Below, piece after piece: positions 10,575 to 21,238 of a DNA stretch of 64,000 bases. Both the position numbers and the translations under genes were made by a program. Position 1 is the stretch's first letter; the number at the start of each line of letters is the position of its first letter. Source of the stretch: Opeltia flavorubescens (Eukaryota > Ascomycota > Lecanoromycetes > Teloschistales > Teloschistaceae); contig KE546980.1 in assembly GCA_000442125.1 (NCBI GenBank), positions 620,001-684,000 of the forward strand. Reading direction: 5' to 3'. The notes beneath the pieces are model-generated. The model was not told the DNA's origin. It saw only the letters and a list, made by a program, of their open reading frames with translations, and searched no databases.

Positions 10575-13500
10575 CTATCTTTCAAATTCTACAATCTTCC
10601 CCTCCGCGTTCCTCTCCACATCGTCGCCTATCTCTGCCCCAGCATCAATTAATTGTCCCTCTCGCTCCTTCCCTGCGCTACCACTACTACCATGTGGCTC
10701 GACCATCGCCTCTGCCCCTTCAAGTAAATCCCGATCCCTGTCCATCACGCTCCTCCTCTCTGCATCCCCTCTGTAATCGCCTTTCTCCTTCGCCTCCTCA
10801 TCCTCCTCGTCTTCGTCACCAGGCCTCTGCACAGCACTCCTCTCCAGCTCCCTCTGCGCTTCATCCATCCTCTTCCTCACCTCCTGCGCGACCCTCATGC
10901 CATCGCTGACTATGTTGTCGAGGACGCCCCGGAGGCCTTTGTTCCCTGGTGGAACAACCGTGGCTACACGATTGTCTGGGACGGGGAGGAGATGTGAAGC
11001 AGGCGTAGAGAATGTGGTGAGAGTCTGGGTAGATGAGCGTTGTCGAATGGTAGGGGCAAGGTGGACGGAGGCAGGGAAGGAGTATTCGAAGAATTGCTGG
11101 AGGAGTTCATCGGCGAGGATGACCATGCGGAAGGTGGGGAGAGTAATGTGTAGGGGATTAGCAGGATCGAGGGCGAGGTTCGCAGAAGCAACCCGAGAAG
11201 TTTGATTATTGCTGGTAGGATGTGGGTGGAGAGCAGGAGAAATGGGAGATGGCGAAGCAGTGGAAGGTGATTGGGTGGGAGTGGGTTTATCGAGTTCGAG
11301 GAGGTCCTCCTCATCGTCGTCGCCGTCGTCGCCGATGCTGAACTTATCTATGCTCGCTGCTACCTGAACTTCATTGATACTTTGGTTGTTCTTCTGATTT
11401 TGAGGATGATCCGGATCCGCGTATTCAAAACACCTTCGGATAAAGGCACTGACACTGCTGAGGAATCTCTCGTTGGTACTGCTACTCTTCTCATCGGCTC
11501 CAGACTCGTGGTCCAATGCATTCGGAGGGGACGAGACCATTTCATTGTCTAATCCTCTGCGACTGAGGAATAAAAGTGCTTCCGATATGCGTAGAATCCC
11601 TTCGCGATCAACTTTGCCATCATTGTCGTCATCGTAGAGCTCGAAGAAGTAGCTAATGCTGCTCATGATATCTGTGGTCCTTTTCACATGAGCCATGCCG
11701 GATACCACATCCTGTAGACTTAAGCCATCGTTATCACCCTTGTTCCAACGACCATACAGCCGTTGCATGAAGTCATGGTCCGCGGGTTCTGGATTACCGG
11801 CGCCCCATGGGGGTATGGAGGCTGTAGAATTCCTCCGGACACTACCGCCAAAAAAGCCGTTTTCTTTTTCGGATGTGGAATCTTTGCGAGGTGACGTAGG
11901 GGAATCTGTGATTGCCCAGCGTGTTATACTTGCAAGGAATTCGCGGAAGCCGTCGTAGTTCATTAACGTCTGGTTCGGCCCCATTCCTACCCGACCCATT
12001 TCGATGCTGGAATTGCCTGCAATGCCAGTCACAACTTCCGTCGCTTTGACCTTGCCAGCCTTGGCTCGTTTCTGGGCTTCCTCGCGCAGCATGTGCATCC
12101 GCTGCTCCCTCTCGTACAGGATACCATAGAAACGGTCGTAGAGGAAGCCAAGATCATCGGGACTTAGCCGTTTGCTGTCAGGACCGAGGTTTCGTATTGA
12201 AGTCCGTTTTGCAAACGTTTCTATGTTGTCCAAAACGGCGTCTTTGTGCTTGGCTCGTTGCTCTGAAATGGTACTTTGGGTGATCTGGGAAAATTCTCTG
12301 AAGGCCACGACCATCAGTTCCTGGAAACGGGTTACATTTCGATATTTTTCATTTTCAGATTTTGGATGAGCAGACTCGTGTAGATGTGAGAAGTACTCTT
12401 TCAAGATCTGTATAAAAGTCCCATCGTCGGTGACATCCAAGAGTTCTTCACCATTCATTCGAAGTATTGCCAAACCGACCTGGAATAGTACTTTTGGTCC
12501 CTCTAGGAAAAAGACGTCCAATACGCGAACAGCGAATACGAGCGGCATTGAATTGATATAAAGAGAGAGAAACCAAGGCAAAGAGACAACTGAGAGCTGG
12601 ACGTCGGATTTGACAAGGTGGTTCCAGAGTATAGGCATCGTTTTCTCGACTAACGATTCAAATACTCTCTGATCCAGAAGTGTACCGTACATGGTCGTCG
12701 AGTAATAGCCAGGCAGCAGGCGGTCGCACAGGATGGACAGAAGGGAGAAGGCTTGTGGTTCAGACATGAATCTGACAACGGTCAGCAAAACCTTTTGAAT
12801 GGATGTTGAAAGTTCTACATTAGTAATGCTGCGACAACGATATTCATAGCTTGGCAGTAGCCGACTTCTTCATTGACCCAGCTATATGCCGTCAGAACTC
12901 GTCGCAGTCGGCCAATCCCTTCCTGGCTTTGGAAGCCAGCATATTCTGGTAAGCTTCTGTTGAGGTCTTTCTCTATCTCATCAATAGCAAGAGACTCGCG
13001 ACCATTAAACTTGGTAAGAGTATCGGTGTAAAGCGATGGTTTCTGCAATCTCAAGAATAAGGATCCCGAGGTCAGCTCCCATAGCTCCCCTCGAAGCCGA
13101 TTTGGAAGCCCCACTCGAAAGAGCCGAGCGAAAGTAGGCTGCCTGACGAGGGTAAGATTCCGCCCATTCTCTTCTCGGCCATTAGAGAGTCATATATAAG
13201 CGCATCGAGCTGTGCGATGACCCACCTCGTAGATATTCAGCCCAAAGTCTCATCTTACTTTTGTCCCTTGTCTTCTTTGCGTCTCCTGGATATCTGAACA
13301 GCAAGCCGAGTCCCACATCCGGAGGACCTCGTGATATCGCATCCGGCTTCTCTGGGCTTTTGGGCATCTTCTCACTCAAAAGGTGCTCGGAGTAGCACTG
13401 GGTAACAATGGCTTTGAGATGGCCTGCATCTTTCGTAGCCTCCCTTAAACCTCGCTTTAAGACATCACAGAACCTTTCGCAAGCCTGTCTACTGCCAGCA

Positions 13501-14036
13501 AGCTGTACAGTGAACTTCTGCACGGGATTACCGCCGGAGCTGCCAGTTGGAACGACGAAACCGTTAGATGTGGTTATGCTCAAGGCAAAAAGAGAGTTCT
13601 GTGTCTGAAGCCTCTCAACGCGGCGGATGGCAACCAAGGGTAGGGTGAAGCCATTGCCCGCCGGGCCAGAACCATACGTTTGGCCGTTAAAGGCAGTTGA
13701 AGCTTGGAGGCTTGCAGTTGGGTGGAAGCTGGTCGGTTGGGTGGTGAAGCATAGGTAGCTTTCGCTCAAATGTAGCTTCCCTACGTAGGCTGGGCTTCGA
13801 TCATGCGACTTGGATTTGTTGTCATCAGCCTGAGCTTGACCTCGTGCGGCCAAAGCGGACGCAAAGGAGAACTCAGCAGTGATTTCATGGAGGGGTGACT
13901 GTGAATCGGGCAAGCGGAATTGAAGGCGGAAGAGAACGGCTTTAGAAGGGTGGACATCGGAGAGCTTGGTGGTAGGAGAGGCGTTGGGATCAATCAATGA
14001 TTGGGCTTTTTGGACAAGTGTGTTAAGATTGAACAT
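10575..14036 (-). CDS. GYP2: GRAM-TBC-EF-hand Rab GTPase-activating protein
   Basis: Three exons (14036..13226, 13170..12819, 12771..10575) encode about 1119 residues. The N terminus holds a GRAM/PH-like domain ([20 protein letters not shown] near 180). The TBC domain follows: [16 protein letters not shown], the arginine-finger motif [11 protein letters not shown] and the glutamine-finger motif YCQAMNI, then [23 protein letters not shown] degenerate and a canonical EF-hand loop ([13 protein letters not shown], near residue 770) lie after the TBC domain, and the tail is Pro/Ser-rich with a final Arg/Glu helix. This architecture is that of yeast Gyp2 (Mdr1) and animal TBC1D8/9, which stimulate GTP hydrolysis by Rab proteins in recycling traffic. 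The Met at 14036 is preferred over 14093 because [12 protein letters not shown] begins the family-like sequence. Confidence 0.9.
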
Positions 14037-15277
14037 GACTGAGCCATGAGAGAAGAGCTGAACATCAAAATACTCTGAAATGGAGCAGGTCAAGTAATGT
14101 CTGCCATGATGCTTGATGCCAATCCACCTTCTGGTGCAGGATTCAGCGCCTTCATGTAGATTCAGTCATGTACAAAATAGATCGAGTTCACAAGCTCTAT
14201 GACAGGAGTCCAACAATTAGTCGTTCCATCCCACCGGCGCCGGAATGATCCCTGCCGCTCGCGCGTATCCTCTACACGCCTTTCCTATCTCGACCTTCAA
14301 ACCTCAAACTTTGTTGATTCCTGACAAGGAGGGTGAATAGACGAGCCCAGGCTTGGTATGCGAACACGACTACAGCCATGGATACACAAGTCATGCATCA
14401 GATACCTCGATTACCTTGAGATCTTTGATGAAGAGTTTGAGCTATACCATTAGAAGGTCCGTCTGAGCTACTTGTGCAGCTTTCTATACCATAATCGGTG
14501 ACTCCTGGCTGGGAATTGCGTTGTCCTGTTCGCTTGTATTCACATTCTATCACCCGAGGGCTTGGTCATCTCGGTCTTCCGACCGCCCGGTAGACTTCAG
14601 CTGATACATGAGACATCAGTAACAAAGCGAGATGGAACGCTTCACGGACTCATATCTGAGCCATGACCCTTATCAGTGTGAGCTTGCTGGTCTCGTCGTA
14701 CACGAAATCCAAGCAAGACAAAGTCCAATACCATTGAATCTGAATGCGTGTCTCAACATGACCTTGATGATCAACGATACTCTACTTCCCACACATCTAA
14801 CAATTCGTCTGCCAGACGGTAATCATTTGAGCTGTACTATAGTCGATACACCGATTTGCTCGATCAAAGTATTTAAAAACGCAGAATCAAAAGATGATTT
14901 GATCAGGATCTTAACCTTTGTGATGTGATGAATTGCTATTAGACATGAGGTTTCCTATCTTGATCTCATTGCTGTGTCTCAATCGAATTACTTTCTTTAC
15001 TCATTCATTGAAAGTCAACATCTGGCACGATCACCAAGTAGATCATTGTAAACATAAATTTACTTCTCTCACTTAACCCCTCTGCTTCTTACACCTCTCG
15101 ATTTCCACCAACTCGATAGCAAACTCATAACCAGATTTGATTCAGCTTCTGACCACTCCTGAATTGCATCTACTTCGTTGCCAGTCCACCTACGATTCCC
15201 AACCCTCTTTTTGCCGAACACGGTTTGTGAGTGAGCTGAACATCACTTAGCCCGCAGAAACCTCCTCTCACCAGACC
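14037..15277. other. Divergent intergenic region
   Basis: About 1.2 kb separates the minus-strand Rab GAP gene and the plus-strand coiled-coil gene and should contain both promoters. A 98-codon frame at 14632-14928 shows no recognisable domain. CT-rich leader sequence occupies about 15060-15270. Confidence 0.4.
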
Positions 15278-18145
15278 ATGTCGACCATCGTCCCCGGCCT
15301 CGGTGCCCCGGGAAAACATCCGGCGAAGTCTCTGTTCTCACCACCCCACTCTCCAGATGACCCCACTGTGGATTATGGCGACAACGAAGATTCCTTGCTC
15401 AATAATGGCCAAAGTGACGATAAGGAAGACACCTCTTTCGAATCAGAAATGGAATCTACGCTGAATGAGGCCGAGACCTCTTCGCAATTGGAAATGGAAG
15501 CTAAGAAGAACGAAGCTGCCCTCCAATGGGAAAACGACAACAAATCATACCTTGATCTCTGTGCGGAAAGCAAAAAGCACTTCGAACAATTCCACGTGGA
15601 AAAGAAGAAGAATGCTACGTTACGAGCTTTGATTGACAAAATCAATGTTGATCGTGGCCTGGACAAATTTGTGCACAAGCAATCTGTTATCGGTTTCAAG
15701 GATGATATCGAGGAACTTGAAGCTGAGATCGAAGATCTAAAGAAGAAACTGGAAGAAAAGGAAAATACTGGCGCCGCTGGATCAGACAAAGAGTTCGAAG
15801 CGTTAAGTGCAGACGCCGCGGAAGAGATTGAATTCCACCAACAAGCACTTGAGGATACACGAGAAGACCTGGACGATGCAAATAGGACCATCAGATTGTT
15901 GGAAGGAGAAGTAAATCTCAAGGACAACCTGCTCGCTGACCTCATGGCTAAAAATGGCGACCTTTCACCAGAGGAGTACGAGGCTCGGAAGACAGTGATA
16001 GCAGCGATCTGGCAGAAAAACACAGTCGAAGCTTGGAAGAGTCAAAAGGCAGAGGCCTGTCAAGCATATGAAATGAGGATCCAAGAGTTGACTAACCAAG
16101 TGTCAAACAAAAACATGGCAATTGATACACTTCGAGAGAGAGAAAGAGACCAAGATCAGAGGATCGCTCAACTCAATGCCCAACGCGGTGGCAATGCATC
16201 GGTCGGACATGGCAACCTGGCAGAAGCAAACAAAGCACATGAAAATACGATTCACGAATTGAGGAAGGAACTGGCGAGCAAGATCTTAGCGATTGATGAA
16301 CATCACAGTAGAGAGCAAGCCAAAGATCGAGGTATCGATCAGCTTACATTAGAACGCAATGATGCGTTACTATGCATTCAACACAAAGATCAAGAGATTG
16401 CCCAGCTCAAAGCCGACCATGAGGCTTGGAAGACGCATGCGGAAGTGTTGAATACTGAACTTCGAGGCAAAGAGCAAGTGAACAATCGAGGTATCGATCA
16501 GCTTGTAACAGAACGTGACGGTGCGCTACTATCCGTTCAATACAAAGAAAAAGAGATTGCGCAGCTCAAAGCCGACCATGGTGGCGTTACTGAGGCTTGG
16601 AAGACGCATGCGGAAGCGCTGAACATAGCAGTCAATGAGCTTCAAGGCAGAGAACAAGTCAAGGATCAGCAGATCGCTCAGCTTGTAGGAGAACGTGATG
16701 CTGCGTTACTATTCGCACAACAAGGCAAATATATGGAGCAAGGTGAAGAAATCGCTCGGTTAGAAAAGAAGCGTGACAATGCCCAGGAGACCATTCGACA
16801 TCGCGACCAGGAAATCGATGAGCAAAAGAAGAAGATAGATAAATTGGGGAGAGACTGGGATGAAGATCGTGGGAAGTTACAAACGCAAGAGCAAGAACTC
16901 TCCGAGCTCAAGAAGAAGATACATGAGGCTGAAGGTAAATCCAAGGAGTTGGACCAAACGAAGAATGAATTGGATGAGCATATCGATGATCAAGATCAGA
17001 CAATCAAAACCAAAGATAAAATCATCGATGATCTTCGTCGGAAGATTCGGGATCTTACGACACAGTTCAACGACCTCAAGATTGAGAGAGATGACATTTC
17101 AGAGGGATTGAAGGGTAGTCGGTCAGACGGCGTTGGCAACCTTGCAAAGCGCATTGAACGACAGAAGGCATCCCATGAGAAGGAACTCTCGGAGATACGG
17201 GAAAAGTTCAAGCAAGAGTGTAAGAACTACAACGAAGCTGCCGATCGAGAGTTTGCGAAGCTCCAGGACTCTATGGACGGACTTCAAAATGACATCGACG
17301 GCCTGACACGCTCAGTCGAGGAATCGAGGCAGAAGTCCAATGACATGCAAGATGAGGTGAAGGCGGCGATTAAGAAGAGTAATGAGACGCAGACAGAGGC
17401 AGCGACTGAAGTAGCTGAAACACAAACAACAGCATCTACCATGGTGGATGCTGCAACTAAGGTGAAGGATGTTGACGAGGAGAAGCGCCACGGAAACGAA
17501 TTGCAGCAATTCTCGCCTCCGTTATCACCTGCCCGAAAACATTCACCAGTCCGCAAGAACCCACGAGTCCCACGAGTCCGCAAACCATCGCCGGCCTTTT
17601 ATTCAAGCCCGGACAGCGAGAAGGAGGAGAAGCAGCCACAGAAGCCTGTGCAGAGAGGCCGCCGCCGCGGCAAGTCAAGCAGTCCGATCGCGCTCATGCG
17701 GACGAGCAAGATTGCACCCACGGAAACCGATGACCAGCCTGAAGCCTCGCAAACATTGGCTCAGCGAACGATGGTCGTAAAGTCAGAGACTTCAGGCATG
17801 GGAATGCAAATACGCGGCGAGAGGAAGCAAGCAACCGTCACTCAGGAGACACAAACCGACCCCATCCAGCCTTCATCTGCTATCACCGGGGCTGTTACAA
17901 GCCCACAAACTTCTTCGTGGCGGAACGTGCCCTGGTGGCTTCTCTTGATAGTGTTAGCATTGCTCCTGCTTGCAGCTGCGTCGGGCATATCAGCGCATCG
18001 CGAACGAATGATTTGGCTGGCTGCCAATGACTCCACTCGGAGAGCAGTGATTTCGGTGCGTCATGGAGGTGGGACGGGCACTTGGGTGCCGGCATGGCTG
18101 TGGAGGGAACCGTTGGTCACTTTGACCAATCCATACTATCTTTGA
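15278..18145 (+). CDS. Long coiled-coil protein with C-terminal membrane anchor
   Basis: A single exon encodes 955 residues. After a short acidic N terminus, residues about 50-700 are almost continuous heptad-rich coiled coil (Glu, Lys, Gln and Leu rich, no proline). Part of it is an internal duplication with the units REQVKDRGIDQL and EIAQLKADHEAWKTHAE. Residues about 730-880 are basic and Pro/Ser-rich. One hydrophobic helix follows (WWLLLIVLALLLLAAASGI, near 888-906), then about 48 residues to the end. The arrangement suggests a tethering or organelle-shape protein held in a membrane by its C terminus, with the coiled coil in the cytosol. I do not recognise an orthologue. The start codon context (accATGtcg) is good. 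Confidence 0.85.
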   Translation: MSTIVPGLGAPGKHPAKSLFSPPHSPDDPTVDYGDNEDSLLNNGQSDDKEDTSFESEMESTLNEAETSSQLEMEAKKNEAALQWENDNKSYLDLCAESKKHFEQFHVEKKKNATLRALIDKINVDRGLDKFVHKQSVIGFKDDIEELEAEIEDLKKKLEEKENTGAAGSDKEFEALSADAAEEIEFHQQALEDTREDLDDANRTIRLLEGEVNLKDNLLADLMAKNGDLSPEEYEARKTVIAAIWQKNTVEAWKSQKAEACQAYEMRIQELTNQVSNKNMAIDTLRERERDQDQRIAQLNAQRGGNASVGHGNLAEANKAHENTIHELRKELASKILAIDEHHSREQAKDRGIDQLTLERNDALLCIQHKDQEIAQLKADHEAWKTHAEVLNTELRGKEQVNNRGIDQLVTERDGALLSVQYKEKEIAQLKADHGGVTEAWKTHAEALNIAVNELQGREQVKDQQIAQLVGERDAALLFAQQGKYMEQGEEIARLEKKRDNAQETIRHRDQEIDEQKKKIDKLGRDWDEDRGKLQTQEQELSELKKKIHEAEGKSKELDQTKNELDEHIDDQDQTIKTKDKIIDDLRRKIRDLTTQFNDLKIERDDISEGLKGSRSDGVGNLAKRIERQKASHEKELSEIREKFKQECKNYNEAADREFAKLQDSMDGLQNDIDGLTRSVEESRQKSNDMQDEVKAAIKKSNETQTEAATEVAETQTTASTMVDAATKVKDVDEEKRHGNELQQFSPPLSPARKHSPVRKNPRVPRVRKPSPAFYSSPDSEKEEKQPQKPVQRGRRRGKSSSPIALMRTSKIAPTETDDQPEASQTLAQRTMVVKSETSGMGMQIRGERKQATVTQETQTDPIQPSSAITGAVTSPQTSSWRNVPWWLLLIVLALLLLAAASGISAHRERMIWLAANDSTRRAVISVRHGGGTGTWVPAWLWREPLVTLTNPYYL
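16311..16735 (+). repeat. In-frame tandem duplication inside coiled-coil gene
   Basis: Two adjacent copies of about 159 and 180 bp (starting near 16311 and 16470) share long identical stretches such as GGTATCGATCAGCTT, CAGCTCAAAGCCGACCATG and GCTTGGAAGACGCATGCGGAA. The second copy carries a short in-frame insertion. A third, partial and more diverged copy starts near 16650. The reading frame is kept throughout. Confidence 0.8.
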
Positions 18146-20401
18146 CTCGGTCGCATCTGCTTGCTCTTACGTTCATGTTTATATGTGTGTCCTCTTATGA
18201 ATGATATTTACGCGTTCCGTTTCTGTACATAGTTGATATTTGAGTGTGCCCTTCTTGCTCTCGTTCTTAATGATATTCAAGCGTTTGTTTTTTGTAAGCT
18301 ATGTTTCCTTCCTGCATGCATCTGCGCGAGGTCGGCAGTGGTAAAACGCGCAGTCGGAGGTAATGGGGAACTTCTGACAATGACTGATCTTTGGTACCTT
18401 ACCTCTGATGTATGTCTTCCGGAACCAACCCGAAATTGGCTGACTGTGGGCTCGTCTTGGTCGTAGTTGGCATGGGGACCTCTGGCATTGACTGACCCTT
18501 TTGGGTGAATGTCTGCCAAGGAGAAGCTTTTCGGTGAAGGCCAGGTTGGCGCCACCGTTGGTCGAGTTGAGACTGCAGTGGGCCGGGGCTGGCATTGAAC
18601 TTTATGTATGTAGGTCAGAGACGAGCATTATTAGGTACGTAGCATGACGAATGAAGACGGACCAATCAACGGTCTTTTCCAGAGCCTCCACATTCCGTTA
18701 TTTCTAGGGCGCTGCCGTTTCCGGCAATTCCAGCCAGGGCAGACTCAATTTGATAACGCCTCCTTTTCCCCCATGTTTTCTCCTTCCCATAAACGGGCCA
18801 TAGTGAATTATTTTGTTGGCATGTGAGTATTGCACGTCATTGAGAGCTGGAAACGTCACTCGAAATCCAGGATCACTCAACGGGGCATTGAATCCATTCC
18901 TAGGACAGCGCCGCTGCGGACCGAGTGTGAAGCGGAATGTACGTCTCCCATATTTCGAGTACGCCGGGCGTTGGAATCAAACGCAATCTTGGGTGTATGG
19001 CTCCGATTGGACACAGTCATGATCTTCTGGAGTCGCTATCTCTGTTTTACAGCGCTGTTATCAGTGACCAGACGTCAAAAGTCGGGCTTAGGACAGCAGG
19101 ACGCCAAATGTCATTCGCGTGCTGAAGAGATATTGGTACAACGACAATTCCTGTGTCCCGTCAGAACGTTTGTATTTTGTCTCTACTTCTGTAACAATGT
19201 GCCATTAGTCTATCTCAACTAGTCTATCAAGCAAGCGCCTTTCATAGCCTTCCGACCGCTTATTGGTTATGAGATCACTCAAGCCGTCCGACTACATGCA
19301 TTGGAGCAATATGTCAAGCGCGAATGCAACATCGCATGCTATCTCGAACTTATCTAATCGTCCGAGACAGACAGTCCACCGTCCTGCTGGTTGCCTTCTC
19401 TACTGTCATTGGTCTGGGGCGAAAAGGCATCTGTCACTAAATCCAAGATGCGGGTCAGATAAATGCAAAACGTCCGTTGCAAACCTCGAGCCAATCCCCA
19501 TTGTCGCTTCTTCTTCCACCAGCACCGTCTTGGAGAAGGCGTACATATCCTCCCCTAAGCTGTCTCATCGTCATACTTATTGACCTGACCGTGACCGACG
19601 AACAAAGGACGGCCAATACAATGGATCACACGGTGCAGTCAGCGACTTGCACCTTCTCCATTAATTTCTATTCCAGCATCAATCATTTGAGGATGTGCAG
19701 GACGCCCTTCTCTGAGAAGAAGGGCTGGCAAGCGCCCACGGATCTAGCCCAACCGAGGAAGGACTCGTCCGATTCGTACAATGACGTCCTCCCTACAGTG
19801 TTGTGGTATTTGCTTGCCAAAAGAGCTGTCAAGCTGTAGCAAGGAGAGCTATCACTCATGTCACTCTTTTTGAAGAAACCAGTGGTTCTCCGTGAATTCA
19901 GATATTCCCTTGGACGCTCCGCCCTTTTGCTCGCTTTACGTTTGACGAATGCTTCACTGTACCGCCTTTCAAGCGGACCACGAGACCAAAAGAGTGGAGC
20001 GAGTTGGATTTAGGCCCTCAGGCCTTTGCCAATTATTTTCATTGCGTGTTGTCCTCCGGCTCCTTGACCACGATCTTTCCTCTCCTTCATCTCGATCATT
20101 TGCTGCTTCACAACAATTTCCTACTGTCATACGTGGATTTCTATCCCATCATATCAATGTAAATTGTCCTTCCCTTGAGCCTCGAGCAGAGGACTCTTCT
20201 CTTCAATCCCAAGATAAAAGGCCTCTTCCCTTTGTTGAGTAGGCGTGCTTCATCAACTCTTCAATCCATTTTACCTTGTCTAAAGAGCTATTCTCAAAAT
20301 CCAGCTATCCAAAAAGTCTGAAGATATCCTCCTCAATCTCTAATCATCTCAACAATATCATAAACGCATTACCTTACCAGAACATCAGCGCCTTACCAAT
20401 C
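18146..20401. other. Large gene-poor intergenic region
   Basis: About 2.25 kb follows the coiled-coil gene. Open frames are short and lack domain features on either strand. The last 200 bases before 20402 look like a 5' leader with many short pyrimidine tracts. No terminal repeats or transposase remnants were seen. Confidence 0.4.
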
Positions 20402-20716
20402 ATGTCCACCAACGATACCTGGACCTGCCATCTATGTGGCAGCAACAACACCACAGCCAATTCCCCGGAACAATGCCCCTTATGCCCCCATAAGAAATGT
20501 TCCGAGTGCAAGGTCGGTCGACCAAAAGCCCTCACCTTCCTCCACGGCCATCATTCCTTACCAAGAAACGTGGATCTCGGCATCAAGAAAGTGATTGGTG
20601 TTAACGATGAGGAAGACTTGGGTCTCGACGTGAGTGTTTATGGTAACGATGCATTGGTGCATGTTGTCAAGAACGGAGTGGAGCACTTGGGCGAGGAGGA
20701 GACATCGGACGAATAG
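20402..20716 (+). CDS. Small cysteine-ribbon protein, copy A
   Basis: A 104-residue single-exon frame starts at MSTNDTWTCHLCGS. The first 40 residues carry six cysteines in the pattern WxCxxC...CPLCPHKKCSEC, which looks like a treble-clef or RanBP2-like zinc ribbon. The rest is acidic and basic mixed with no further motif and ends in EEETSDE. The start at 20402 is chosen over an upstream Met at 20276 because the upstream part is Ser/Asn-rich leader-like sequence. It shares the WxC(x)nCxxCxHxKCxxC plan with the genes at 24472 and 26732, and half of it with the gene at 28505. It is probably a zinc-binding nuclear or cytosolic adaptor; the function is unknown. Confidence 0.7.
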   Translation: MSTNDTWTCHLCGSNNTTANSPEQCPLCPHKKCSECKVGRPKALTFLHGHHSLPRNVDLGIKKVIGVNDEEDLGLDVSVYGNDALVHVVKNGVEHLGEEETSDE

Positions 20717-21238
20717 GAGCTGGAAAATAAATTTTACATGTCATGGTACATGTCGTTGGATATGATGGGAAAGGGGTTCGGGACAGCAGTATTTCCATTC
20801 TTTTCATTGTCATTATTACCTTTCCATTTTGGGCGATGCTTTGTGGAGGCTGTTGGGGTTCTGTTGAACCGTGGTGAACCGATGGTGGCGCTTGCAGAGG
20901 AGGATCATTCGCTTCTTGTCCATTGTTTTATTAAAAAAGCATTTGCCTCAAGGCATTGACGGTAGACTTAGATATCACGACAGCAGTAGCAGCAGCAATG
21001 CTATGACACATCTCGCGATTCTAAGGACAGCGGTGTATGCAAATCGGACTCGTATTGAATCCCTAATTAAACGTCTATCGCTAATACAACCACTGATGAT
21101 ACGGTTCCGATGTAGACCTCGTTTGCTTATGCTTTAGGAAAGGCTTGATGAGTAATCCCATATTAAAGTAATTGTATATGTGCTATGATATAGGAACGCC
21201 GAGCCCCATGTTGCAATCTACCGATCCCGCTATGCTGC
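20717..21238. other. Convergent 3' flank
   Basis: About 520 bp lies between the 3' ends of the cysteine-ribbon gene (plus strand) and PFA5 (minus strand). It is AT richer near 20930-21180. No supported gene. Confidence 0.4.

Noticed and set aside
14632-14928. 98-codon frame in the divergent region before the coiled-coil gene
   Set aside because: No recognisable motif and no flanking splice signals.
15373-16023. 216-codon minus-strand frame
   Set aside because: Antisense shadow of the Glu/Lys-rich coiled coil; Ser/Phe composition is the mirror of that codon use.
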